9,475 nt of DNA from JBDHXE01 sp039810525 (GTDB lineage: Bacteria; Bacteroidota; Ignavibacteria; Kapaibacteriales; UBA2268): positions 1 to 9,475 of the forward strand of contig JBDHXE010000086.1 in assembly GCA_039810525.1 (NCBI GenBank), read 5' to 3'. Of this stretch, positions 1 through 5,878 are shown in pieces. A model generated the notes under the pieces. That model saw only the letters and a list, made by a program, of their open reading frames with translations, was not told where the DNA came from and searched no databases. Both the position numbers and the translations under genes were made by a program. How positions within the stretch are numbered: the stretch's first letter is position 1; the number at the start of each line of letters is the position of its first letter.

Positions 1-40
1 TCCTAATTGTAAATTGTGGAAAACTTTATATATGTTATTA

Positions 41-72
41 TAAAAAGAGAGGCTGACTTATGAGACAGCCTC
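41..72 (-). terminator. Intrinsic terminator of the exporter transcript
   Basis: Read on the minus strand, GAGGCTG (72-66) pairs perfectly with CAGCCTC (55-49) around a 10-nt loop. The hairpin is followed at once by TCTTTTTA (48-41), giving the usual G+C stem plus U-tract. It lies about 110 nt downstream of the stop codon of the minus-strand MFS gene, with no other gene between. On the plus strand no T-run follows, so it should act in one direction only. Confidence 0.7.
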
Positions 73-120
73 GACTGGGAATTAAAAATTAAATCATTGA
101 TGCTGACTTATGAGACAGCC
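52..120. repeat. Pair of 19-bp direct repeats, 50 bp apart
   Basis: The 19-mer GCTGACTTATGAGACAGCC occurs exactly at 52-70 and again at 102-120. Each copy is itself partly self-complementary (GCTG...CAGC). The first copy is the core of the terminator and has the longer 7-bp stem. In the second copy the stem falls to 4 bp and no T-tract follows on the minus strand. The copies may be a local duplication or two members of a dispersed terminator-like or MITE-like repeat family. One window cannot separate these. Confidence 0.75.
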
Positions 121-183
121 CCTACGATATATATTATATACTAGCACAAAACGAATACTCTCTAACCAACAAAAATTGTATCA

Positions 184-1413
184 TTATTCTTTTGTCTTGA
201 CTTTTCCTTCAATATTGGGCAGAAAACCAGCTAATAAACCTAACAAGGGCAAGAATGAACATACTTTAAATACAAACTCTATACTTGTCTTATCAGCCAA
301 TGCACCCAATGCAGCCGAACCTACTGCACCCATACCAAATGCAAATCCAAAAAATAAGCCCGATATCATTCCTAATTTACCAGGTATCAATTCCTGTCCA
401 TATACTATAATAGCAGGGAAAGCAGATGCTAAAGTCATACCAATAAATATACTTAAAATAGACGTCCAAAACATATTAACATAAGGCAAAAGCAAAGTAA
501 ATGGTGCTATACCCAAGATGGAAAACCATATTATCCGCTTCCTACCATACTTATCACCAAGAGGTCCACCAATCATTGTACCTGCCGCTACAGCAAACAA
601 AAATATAAATAAAAACACCTGCGAACCTTGTACTGACACTCCAAAATGATGTATCATATAGAATGTAAGATAATTCTGCATTGAAGCCATATAAAAGAAT
701 TTAGAAAATATTAGCATAACTAATATAGATAATGCTAATATTATCTTAATTTTAGGAATATCATTTTCTTTTTGTAACCCTAATTCAATAGTGTTTTTCT
801 TCTGAAAATTTTGCTTCTTAGACCATTTGCCTACATCCCATAATATTTTGATAGCTATCAAAGCCAACACAGCAAAAGTAGCTATATAATGCTGGCCAAA
901 TGGTATAATAATAGATGCCGCCAATAACGGGCCTACTGCTGTACCAGTATTACCACCTACTTGAAAAAGCGATTGAGCCATTCCAGCACGTCCGCCCGAA
1001 GCATATCTCGCTATTCTGGATGATTCTGGATGAAAAACAGAAGAGCCCATACCTACCAGAGACACAGACATAAGGACAGTTGGAAAACTATTAGCAAGAG
1101 AAAGAAATAACAAGCCTAATAAAGAAAAACACATACCTATTACAAGAGAAAATGGCTGAGGCTTCTTATCTGTAATATAACCTACCAATGGCTGCAGCAA
1201 CGATGCAGTCAATTGATATGATAGAGTAATAAGTCCTATTTGAGTAAAACTCAAATTATAATTAGCCTTAAACATCGGATATAATGCTGGAATTACCGAT
1301 TGTAGTCCATCATTAAGAAAATGCGCTGCACTTAATGAAAATAAAATCGAAAATGCAGTGCCATAAGGTTTTACATTCTTAGCAATTTTATAATTAAATA
1401 ATTTAGTTTTCAT
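184..1413 (-). CDS. MFS exporter, fosmidomycin-resistance (Fsr)-like
   Basis: This 409-residue inner-membrane protein of the major facilitator superfamily probably uses the proton gradient to export small molecules. About twelve hydrophobic helices are visible, with a hydrophilic central loop at about 193-222. Family marks include HFLNDGLQS (31-39), a motif A-like GYITDKKPQP (78-87), FHPESSR (127-133), QVGGNTGTAVGP (151-162) and a second motif A, GGPLGDKYGRKR (282-293). The FHPESSR and HFLNDG signatures and the length (E. coli Fsr is about 406 residues) place it in the Fsr group. That group is named for fosmidomycin resistance, but natural substrates are mostly unknown and cannot be read here. 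The start codon overlaps the end of the upstream DUF2249 gene by 11 bp, and an AAGGA lies immediately before the ATG. The two are therefore almost certainly co-transcribed and perhaps translationally coupled. Confidence 0.9.
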   Translation of the reverse strand: MKTKLFNYKIAKNVKPYGTAFSILFSLSAAHFLNDGLQSVIPALYPMFKANYNLSFTQIGLITLSYQLTASLLQPLVGYITDKKPQPFSLVIGMCFSLLGLLFLSLANSFPTVLMSVSLVGMGSSVFHPESSRIARYASGGRAGMAQSLFQVGGNTGTAVGPLLAASIIIPFGQHYIATFAVLALIAIKILWDVGKWSKKQNFQKKNTIELGLQKENDIPKIKIILALSILVMLIFSKFFYMASMQNYLTFYMIHHFGVSVQGSQVFLFIFLFAVAAGTMIGGPLGDKYGRKRIIWFSILGIAPFTLLLPYVNMFWTSILSIFIGMTLASAFPAIIVYGQELIPGKLGMISGLFFGFAFGMGAVGSAALGALADKTSIEFVFKVCSFLPLLGLLAGFLPNIEGKVKTKE

Positions 1414-2164
1414 TCCTTATTTTGATTACTCTCACTTTCCATACATCATGCCCCTTTTCCAAATATTCCCATCTAAAAGGTTCATTACTCTCAGCTTCCA
1501 TTTGATAATATAATGGCTTGGGATCGTGATCGTTTACAAATTCAAATGCTTCGCCCGGTTTGATATCTGCAAATGCCTTATAAAACATTTCGTGGCGTTC
1601 TGTAGGTGGATATGGGCGTACATCAAATTCATTTACTATCGCAAAGCCTGCATCTCCAAGTCCACTTTGATCTTCCTTTTTGATATGAATTATATATTCG
1701 CCCGGAGTTTGCTGCTTTACTTTCCAAGTATGCCTTCCTGCATATTTTTCAGAAAAACGTTCATACAATTCACTTGGCTCTTCTTTGGCAATTATTTCCA
1801 TCACAGTGCCTTGCTCCATCATTCCATAGCGATGGAAAACAACTTGTTTCCATTCTTTTGGTTCCATTTTCCTCAAATCCAACAAAGTAGATATATCGTT
1901 AAACTCTCTACCTTTTGAATCTTCGGTGCGAGTTACTCTGACTTTCCACTCTCTACCACCACGATTTAGGTACTCCCAGCCAACTACATCGCCATAAATA
2001 GAGCGAAATTCATAAAATAGTGGTATAGGGTCGTGATCATTAATAAAAATAAAGCTATTGCCCGTAGCTAATTCTTTGAACTTTCTTAATAATAGCTCAT
2101 GTCGTTTGATAGGTATCAATGTTCTTACATCTAACTCTTCTATTATATTTAAATTCACATTCAT
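1403..2164 (-). CDS. DUF2249 protein with three tandem repeat units
   Basis: This 253-residue soluble protein has no signal peptide or membrane segment. Three units of about 70 residues can be aligned by eye. Unit 1 (11-80) starts LDVR, with RHELL and INDHDP (41-46), and ends WEYLNRGGREWKVRV. Unit 3 (180-249) starts FDVR, with ERHEMF and VNDHDPKPLYY, and ends WEYLEKGHDVWKVRV. Unit 2 (95-163) starts LDLR but lacks the RHE and NDHDP motifs, having AKEEPSELY in their place, and ends WKVKQQTPGEYIIHI. The NDHDP motif is the DUF2249 hallmark. Members are often encoded near nitric-oxide, denitrification or hemerythrin-type genes, but the biochemical role is not established. The gene overlaps the Fsr-like exporter by 11 bp. 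A function as sensor, small-ligand binder or carrier for that exporter is inference only. Confidence 0.88.
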   Translation of the reverse strand: MNVNLNIIEELDVRTLIPIKRHELLLRKFKELATGNSFIFINDHDPIPLFYEFRSIYGDVVGWEYLNRGGREWKVRVTRTEDSKGREFNDISTLLDLRKMEPKEWKQVVFHRYGMMEQGTVMEIIAKEEPSELYERFSEKYAGRHTWKVKQQTPGEYIIHIKKEDQSGLGDAGFAIVNEFDVRPYPPTERHEMFYKAFADIKPGEAFEFVNDHDPKPLYYQMEAESNEPFRWEYLEKGHDVWKVRVIKIRNEN

Positions 2165-2202
2165 AATATCTTTTTATTTAAGTATGAATAAACAGTTAAT
2201 TA

Positions 2203-2215
2203 ATACATTATGTAT
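2203..2215. promoter_or_regulatory. Small palindrome upstream of the DUF2249 gene
   Basis: ATACAT-T-ATGTAT is a perfect 6-bp inverted repeat around one base, about 40 bp before the DUF2249 start. Its place fits an operator or promoter-proximal site. It is short and lies in very AT-rich DNA, where such palindromes arise by chance. I found no exact TANNTTTG promoter element on the minus strand here. Confidence 0.2.
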
Positions 2216-2284
2216 ATTATCTAATACTATGATTTAATAAGTAATCTAAGACGTTTTTGGAATAAGCTAATTATATCAAAGCAC

Positions 2285-2737
2285 CTAAAATGGCTTTAAT
2301 ATCATAAGCAATATTATAATTAAAAATAAAGCATTTTCTATCCTTTCAAAAAAGAATAGCTTTTTGGCTAATTCATAATACTCAGATGGTATCTCTTCTG
2401 AATCATTGTTGTTTAGTAACTCTTTAATAGGTTTGGATCGCGGCGATAGAAATAAGGGGCCAAAGGCTAATGCGATTAAAAATAAAACTAAACTCGTAAC
2501 ATACCAGCCCAAAGAAAATAGATAATCATTGATAATACCCATACTTATTCCAGATAGCAGCAATAGTGTGCCGCCTACCATTACAAATATATGCAGTTTA
2601 TTTCTAATCAAATATGCGTGCTTCAATTCAGACATTGTTTTAGCTTTGGTAACTATATATATCATCACAAAACCGGGGCCTAAACCTAAAATTGCAGAAA
2701 AAATATGAATTACAACTAAAATCTTATACAAAATCAT
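2285..2737 (-). CDS. DUF2269-type four-helix membrane protein
   Basis: This 150-residue integral membrane protein has four predicted helices at about 5-29, 48-69, 76-97 and 132-149. A charged, acidic loop (about 100-128, with NNNDSEE) joins helices 3 and 4. The opening YKILVVIHIFSAILGLGPGF, with a histidine in helix 1 (H11) followed by a Gly-rich stretch, and the mid-protein GGTLLLLSGISMG resemble the DUF2269 family, whose function is unknown. The start is supported by AAGG about 12 nt upstream of the ATG. It lies on the same strand as the DUF2249 and exporter genes, 120 bp upstream of the former. It could share their transcript or stand alone. The family call is by pattern and moderately sure. 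Confidence 0.7.
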   Translation of the reverse strand: MILYKILVVIHIFSAILGLGPGFVMIYIVTKAKTMSELKHAYLIRNKLHIFVMVGGTLLLLSGISMGIINDYLFSLGWYVTSLVLFLIALAFGPLFLSPRSKPIKELLNNNDSEEIPSEYYELAKKLFFFERIENALFLIIILLMILKPF

Positions 2738-3039
2738 TTATATTGCCTTATTACTAAACCATACAATTACAATATTTAAACAATTCTAATAATAGTTAAA
2801 CCAAAGACTTATTAACATTTTATTGATATCTTGCTAATACCTAACACCAAGTATAAAAGTAAACTAATATTATAATTGCCATCAACCATAATTTAAAAAT
2901 ATGATATTTTTTTTAAATTTAATAGCTTAATAAAATAGATAATAATAAGAAATAGCAGTCATTCTTTGCCACTTATTATAATAATAAAAGTAATTTTAAG
3001 TTATATAAATATGACATTGGCACAAATTAAAAAAGATAT
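2738..3039. other. 302-bp divergent intergenic region
   Basis: This gap separates the minus-strand DUF2269 gene from the plus-strand VIT gene and must hold promoters for both. It is extremely AT-rich and I find no RNA gene. Visible structures are an A/T-only inverted repeat (2890-2902 with 2904-2919, arms AATTTAAAAATAT and a T-rich partner) and an 8-bp inverted repeat, ATAATAAG (2942-2949) with CTTATTAT (2972-2979). Both are weak given the base composition. Confidence 0.5.
2965..2998 (+). promoter_or_regulatory. Possible promoter for the VIT-type gene
   Basis: TTTG at 2965-2968 is followed 22 bp later by TAATTTTA at 2991-2998. This resembles the Bacteroidota pattern TTTG-N19-TANNTTTG, but the last base differs and the spacer is about 3 bp too long. 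Transcription would start near 3005 and give a leader of roughly 35 nt. The match is weak and offered as the best candidate in the gap. Confidence 0.25.
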
Positions 3040-3043
3040 ATGA
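3011..3043 (+). other. Ten-codon leader mini-ORF overlapping the VIT start
   Basis: An ATG at 3011 opens a frame encoding MTLAQIKKDI. Its TGA stop (3041-3043) overlaps the VIT gene ATG (3040-3042) as ATGA. Such an arrangement can couple translation. Nothing else supports expression: no clear Shine-Dalgarno precedes it, and chance is quite possible. Confidence 0.2.
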
Positions 3044-3741
3044 TTACAATTGATAATTATTTAGATGTTCATTATATCCACAGAAGCAATTGGCTAAGAG
3101 CGGCTGTATTAGGAGCAAACGATGGTATTATTTCGATATCTAGCTTGGCAGTAGGTGTAGTATCAGCACAAGCCACTCGCGAAGGATTATTGCTTGCTAC
3201 AGTCGCTGGATTAGTAGCAGGAGCGCTTTCGATGGCAGCTGGAGAGTATGTATCAGTAAGCTCTCAGACCGATATAGAAAGAGCTGATATAGAGCGAGAA
3301 GCCAAAGAATTAGAAGAGATGCCCGAAATAGAGCTTAATCTCCTTGCCCAAATATACGAGCAGCGTGGACTCACGAAAGAAACTGCACAGCAAGTAGCCA
3401 AAGAACTCACAGAAATTGATGCATTAGCTGCCCATATTCGTGATGAATTAGGTATTAATGAGCTAAATAAGCCTAAACCAATCCAAGCAGCATTAGCATC
3501 TGGTGCCGCATTTACTACTGGTGGTTTACTACCACTATTAGTTACCTTAATATCGCCTATGGAATATATGGAATATATGCTTTATATTTTTACCATTATA
3601 GCCCTTGTCTTATTAGGAGCAATCTCTGCTAAGACAGGTGGTGCAAGTATAGCACGAGCTATTATTAGAGTAGTAATTTGGGGAACTATTGCTATGGTAT
3701 TGACTGCAATTGTAGGATATATTTTTGGTGTTAATATATAA
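3040..3741 (+). CDS. VIT1/CCC1-family metal transporter
   Basis: This 233-residue membrane protein belongs to the vacuolar iron transporter family, which moves Fe2+ and/or Mn2+ out of the cytoplasm in exchange for protons. Five membrane segments fit the family: about 21-42, 50-73, 150-171, 178-198 and 208-230. GANDGIISISS (25-35) with D28, and SMAAGEYVSV (64-73) with M65 and E69, match the conserved metal-path residues of helices 1 and 2. The cytoplasmic segment between helices 2 and 3 (about 75-140) is rich in Glu (DIEREAKELEEMPEIE) and corresponds to the metal-binding helical domain. The start follows an A-rich AAAAAAGAT stretch rather than a strong Shine-Dalgarno. Iron versus manganese cannot be decided from sequence. 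The next gene begins 119 bp downstream, so it is probably monocistronic. Confidence 0.92.
   Translation: MITIDNYLDVHYIHRSNWLRAAVLGANDGIISISSLAVGVVSAQATREGLLLATVAGLVAGALSMAAGEYVSVSSQTDIERADIEREAKELEEMPEIELNLLAQIYEQRGLTKETAQQVAKELTEIDALAAHIRDELGINELNKPKPIQAALASGAAFTTGGLLPLLVTLISPMEYMEYMLYIFTIIALVLLGAISAKTGGASIARAIIRVVIWGTIAMVLTAIVGYIFGVNI
3559..3576 (+). repeat. 9-bp in-frame tandem repeat in the VIT-type gene
   Basis: ATGGAATAT occurs twice in tandem and is followed by another ATG, encoding MEYMEYM (residues 174-180) just before membrane helix 4. It looks like a slippage or duplication product in a surface loop. The loop does not seem longer than is usual for the family, so an effect on function is doubtful. 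Confidence 0.6.
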
Positions 3742-3782
3742 ATCAATAAATTATTCAACAACTTATAATTATTCAAAATTCT

Positions 3783-3800
3783 ATAATCTTATTATTTTTT
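3783..3800 (+). terminator. Weak candidate terminator after the VIT-type gene
   Basis: ATAAT-CTT-ATTAT (3783-3795) can form a short A/U-only hairpin, and its 3' arm runs into a T-tract (3795-3800). The location, about 40 nt after the stop, is right. A 5-bp all-A/U stem is unstable, so this is only a candidate. Confidence 0.25.
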
Positions 3801-3860
3801 ATTTATCTAAAAAATTCATAAGTTTAAATCTTTAATAACTATCAAATATAGGAAAATATT

Positions 3861-4226
3861 ATGAACTTGAAGTTTGATAACAAAGGTAACATTTTGGTGG
3901 TTACTCTTAATGAAATGAAATTTACATATTTAGCTGCTTCCGACTTCCGTGATAGAGTAGAAAAACAAATAGAAGAAGGAGCTACCAATATACTAATAGA
4001 TCTCGAAAAAGTAACATATATTGATAGCTCCGCAATAGGTGCTATTACGGCCGTCTTCAACTACCTAAATCAATATGGAGAATCAAACGAAATAAAAGTC
4101 AATTTTGCTGTTTGTTCTATCAATTCAAGTATCGAACTTTTATTCTCAATATTACATATCAAAAGCGTAATTAATGTATATGAGAATCAAGAAGTTGCAT
4201 TAGCCCAAATGATGCTAAATCAATAA
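3861..4226 (+). CDS. Stand-alone STAS-domain protein (anti-sigma factor antagonist type)
   Basis: This 121-residue cytosolic protein consists of one STAS domain. The pattern of alternating strands and helices fits the SpoIIAA/RsbV fold. ILIDLEKVTYIDSSAIGAI (44-62) is the signature: a hydrophobic strand followed by D55-S56-S57, where one of the serines is the site phosphorylated by a partner switch kinase in characterised homologues. AVCSINSSIELLFSILHI (83-100) matches the C-terminal helix region. The conserved DSSGLG is DSSAIG here, a mild change. In known systems the unphosphorylated protein releases a sigma factor or other target from an anti-sigma kinase, but no kinase or phosphatase is in the window, so the partner is unknown. 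AGGA lies about 8 nt before the ATG. It heads a tight four-gene run, with the next start 18 bp downstream. Confidence 0.9.
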   Translation: MNLKFDNKGNILVVTLNEMKFTYLAASDFRDRVEKQIEEGATNILIDLEKVTYIDSSAIGAITAVFNYLNQYGESNEIKVNFAVCSINSSIELLFSILHIKSVINVYENQEVALAQMMLNQ

Positions 4227-4244
4227 TATTTATATTTACAATTT

Positions 4245-4547
4245 ATGGCAAACAACTCTTCTCACCATATTTTAGGAACAGCTACCAATCTATTAGGTTT
4301 CTGCTTAGTAGTAGTGACTTCGATACATTTATCTGACAAAGCCGACAATAGCTTTATAGACGAAGTAGCAGCCATGGTTGCATTTATGCTGGCAATGTCT
4401 TCTATTTTTTCTTTCAAATCTATTTTATCAAAAGATGAGAAGAAAAGTCTAAAATTAGAAACCCTTGCGGAATATCTTTTTCATGCTTCATTGGTAGGTA
4501 TTTTAATTATTATACCATACATTTTTGTATATTATATTTCTCATTGA
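4245..4547 (+). CDS. Small three-helix membrane protein of unknown function
   Basis: This 100-residue protein has three hydrophobic segments, at about 8-28 (GTATNLLGFCLVVVTSIHL), 38-59 (DEVAAMVAFMLAMSSIFSF) and 76-97 (EYLFHASLVGILIIIPYIFVYY). A basic loop (KDEKKSLK, 63-70) between helices 2 and 3 is likely cytoplasmic. I recognise the general look of a conserved small membrane protein of Bacteroidota-like genomes but cannot name a characterised family. There are no obvious catalytic or metal-binding residues apart from the N-terminal His pair (H7, H8). It sits 18 bp after the STAS gene and 17 bp before the glycosylase gene on the same strand, so it is probably co-transcribed. Its ATG lacks a visible Shine-Dalgarno and follows an A/T-only stretch. 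Confidence 0.8.
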   Translation: MANNSSHHILGTATNLLGFCLVVVTSIHLSDKADNSFIDEVAAMVAFMLAMSSIFSFKSILSKDEKKSLKLETLAEYLFHASLVGILIIIPYIFVYYISH

Positions 4548-4564
4548 TTGAATATTGAAAAGCA

Positions 4565-5257
4565 ATGCACAAAACATTTGCCGACAAAGTAATAGAATTT
4601 AATTCTCAATTATATTACCCTGATAATAATTTACCTGATAATTACCAAGTCTTAAACCCATTTATAGACAACCCCGAAACTAATGATATTATGCAAAAAT
4701 TCTATCATAAGTTTTATAACGACACTAATCAGCGAAAATTCATTATAGGTATCAACCCCAGCAGACATGGCGCTGGAGTAACAGGCGTTCCATTTACAGA
4801 TACCAAAAGATTAGAGAGCAGTTGTGGTATCAAAATGATTTCTGCACATACCCACGAAGTCTCTTCAGTATTTATGTACGATATGATAGATCAATATGGA
4901 GGCGTATCAGATTTTTATAATAAATTCTACATTAATTCACCATTCCCATTAGCCATTATTAGAAAGAGTAATAATGGTAATTGGTTAAATGCCAATTACT
5001 ACGACGATATAGAACTATTCTATAAAGTAAAACAATTTATGATACAATCTCTCAAAAAACATATTGCAATAGGTTTAGATCCATCAGAAGTTTATGTATT
5101 AGGTATCAAAAATGCCAAATTTATAAGTAATATTAATAAAGAAGCTAAGCTATTCGGCAAGATTATAGTGCTCGAGCACCCTCGATTTATCCAACAATAC
5201 AAGTCAAAAGAAAAGAATATATATATAGATAAATACATTATGGCCTTTAAAAAATAA
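4565..5257 (+). CDS. SMUG2-like uracil-DNA glycosylase (DUF4918 family)
   Basis: This 230-residue cytosolic protein of the uracil-DNA glycosylase superfamily is expected to cut damaged pyrimidines such as uracil or hydroxymethyluracil from DNA as the first step of base excision repair. Motif 1 is GINPSRHGAGVTGVPFTD (62-79). By alignment with human SMUG1 (GMNPG...TGVPFG), N64 matches catalytic-pocket Asn85 and F77 matches Phe98, which stacks on the base. Motif 2 is EHPRFIQQY (204-212), where H205 matches His239. A Gly usual in SMUG motif 1 (Gly87 of SMUG1) is S66 here. The middle of the protein (YYDDIELF, and PFPLAIIRKSNNGNW) follows the DUF4918 pattern. A DUF488 gene starts 2 nt after the stop, so the two are very likely made together. 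The family is well supported, but the exact substrate is not. Confidence 0.85.
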   Translation: MHKTFADKVIEFNSQLYYPDNNLPDNYQVLNPFIDNPETNDIMQKFYHKFYNDTNQRKFIIGINPSRHGAGVTGVPFTDTKRLESSCGIKMISAHTHEVSSVFMYDMIDQYGGVSDFYNKFYINSPFPLAIIRKSNNGNWLNANYYDDIELFYKVKQFMIQSLKKHIAIGLDPSEVYVLGIKNAKFISNINKEAKLFGKIIVLEHPRFIQQYKSKEKNIYIDKYIMAFKK

Positions 5258-5259
5258 TA

Positions 5260-5793
5260 ATGAAAAATCAAATTAATCATATAATTTATACAATTGGACA
5301 CTCTACTCATAGTATAAGCATTTTTGTTCAAATGCTGCAATCCTATAGCATACAAACACTCGTAGATGTACGAAGCATACCGGGCTCCAATAAATACCCA
5401 CAATTCAATAAAGAATTGCTACGTAATTCCCTATTAGATTCCAGCATTAATTATATCCATTTATTAGAGTTAGGCGGCAGGCGAAAAGTAAACAAAAACT
5501 CACATAATAACCGCTGGCATAATAATTCTTTCAGAGCTTATGCCGATTATATGGAAACTACCAATTTCACTAATGCTATATCAGAACTGCAATCTATTGC
5601 TAATAATTCACTTACAGCATATATGTGTGCCGAATCACTTTGGTGGCGCTGCCATAGATCTATGATTTCAGATTATCTCAAATCAAAAGGTTGGGTAGTT
5701 TATCATATTATGGGTATAGGCAAAACAGAAGAACACAAATATACAGAGCCTGCAAAGCTTATAGATAATATGTTAGTATATTACGACAACTAA
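5260..5793 (+). CDS. DUF488 family protein
   Basis: This 177-residue soluble protein carries the DUF488 marks in order: TIGHS (11-15), LVDVRSIPGSNKYPQF (34-49), LGGRR (71-75), RAYADYM (92-98) and YMCAESLWWRCHRSMISDYL (121-140). The last contains the conserved Cys123, Cys131, His132 and Arg133, which suggest a metal-binding or catalytic centre. All are present, so the gene looks intact. DUF488 has no settled biochemical function. The ATG lies 2 nt after the SMUG2-like stop, which implies translational coupling and a shared task, possibly in handling damaged or modified DNA (inference). It is the last gene of the four-gene run, and an 85-bp AT-rich gap follows. Confidence 0.9.
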   Translation: MKNQINHIIYTIGHSTHSISIFVQMLQSYSIQTLVDVRSIPGSNKYPQFNKELLRNSLLDSSINYIHLLELGGRRKVNKNSHNNRWHNNSFRAYADYMETTNFTNAISELQSIANNSLTAYMCAESLWWRCHRSMISDYLKSKGWVVYHIMGIGKTEEHKYTEPAKLIDNMLVYYDN

Positions 5794-5800
5794 TAAATAT

Positions 5801-5827
5801 ATTAATAATTTGATAATTTTTATTAAT
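5801..5827. promoter_or_regulatory. Inverted repeat in the gap before the DUF4349 gene
   Basis: ATTAATAA (5801-5808) and TTATTAAT (5820-5827) are perfect 8-bp inverted arms around an 11-nt spacer. The right arm overlaps the candidate -7 promoter element at 5824. It could be a weak terminator for the upstream genes or an operator over the promoter. It is A/T-only, so chance is a real alternative. Confidence 0.25.
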
Positions 5828-5831
5828 TTTG
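5824..5831 (+). promoter_or_regulatory. Bacteroidota-type -7 promoter element (DUF4349 gene)
   Basis: TAATTTTG is an exact match to the TANNTTTG -7 consensus of Bacteroidota. It sits 48 bp before the DUF4349 gene start, which would give a leader of about 40 nt. A TTTG exists at 5809-5812 but is only 11 bp upstream instead of about 19, so the -33 part is not well matched. Confidence 0.4.
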
Positions 5832-5878
5832 CATATCATTATTAATATCTAATAATTATTTAGCAAAAGGAATAGTCT

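Noticed and set aside
1..183. Insertion sequence or MITE end at the left edge
   Set aside because: The 19-bp repeats are suggestive, but no transposase fragment, terminal inverted repeat pair or target duplication is visible. They are reported only as repeats and a terminator.
110..484. 124-codon plus-strand open frame over the end of the exporter gene
   Set aside because: It mostly lies antisense to conserved MFS sequence, and the start region lies in the repeat and terminator area. No motif was seen.
1526..1918. 130-codon plus-strand open frame inside the DUF2249 gene
   Set aside because: It is antisense to a clear three-repeat domain protein, is aromatic-rich and has no family pattern.
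2890..2919. A/T-only hairpin in the divergent gap as a terminator
   Set aside because: No gene ends into this region from either side, and the arms contain no G or C, so a stable terminator is unlikely.
2938..2956. Fur-box-like GATAAT-rich stretch before the VIT-type transporter
   Set aside because: Only one GATAAT hexamer fits, and the rest is simple AATAA repetition that is expected in such AT-rich DNA.
3749..3776. AATTATTCAA repeated twice after the VIT-type gene
   Set aside because: There are just two short copies of an AT-rich 10-mer, 18 bp apart, with no regular array. This is too little to call a repeat element or CRISPR.
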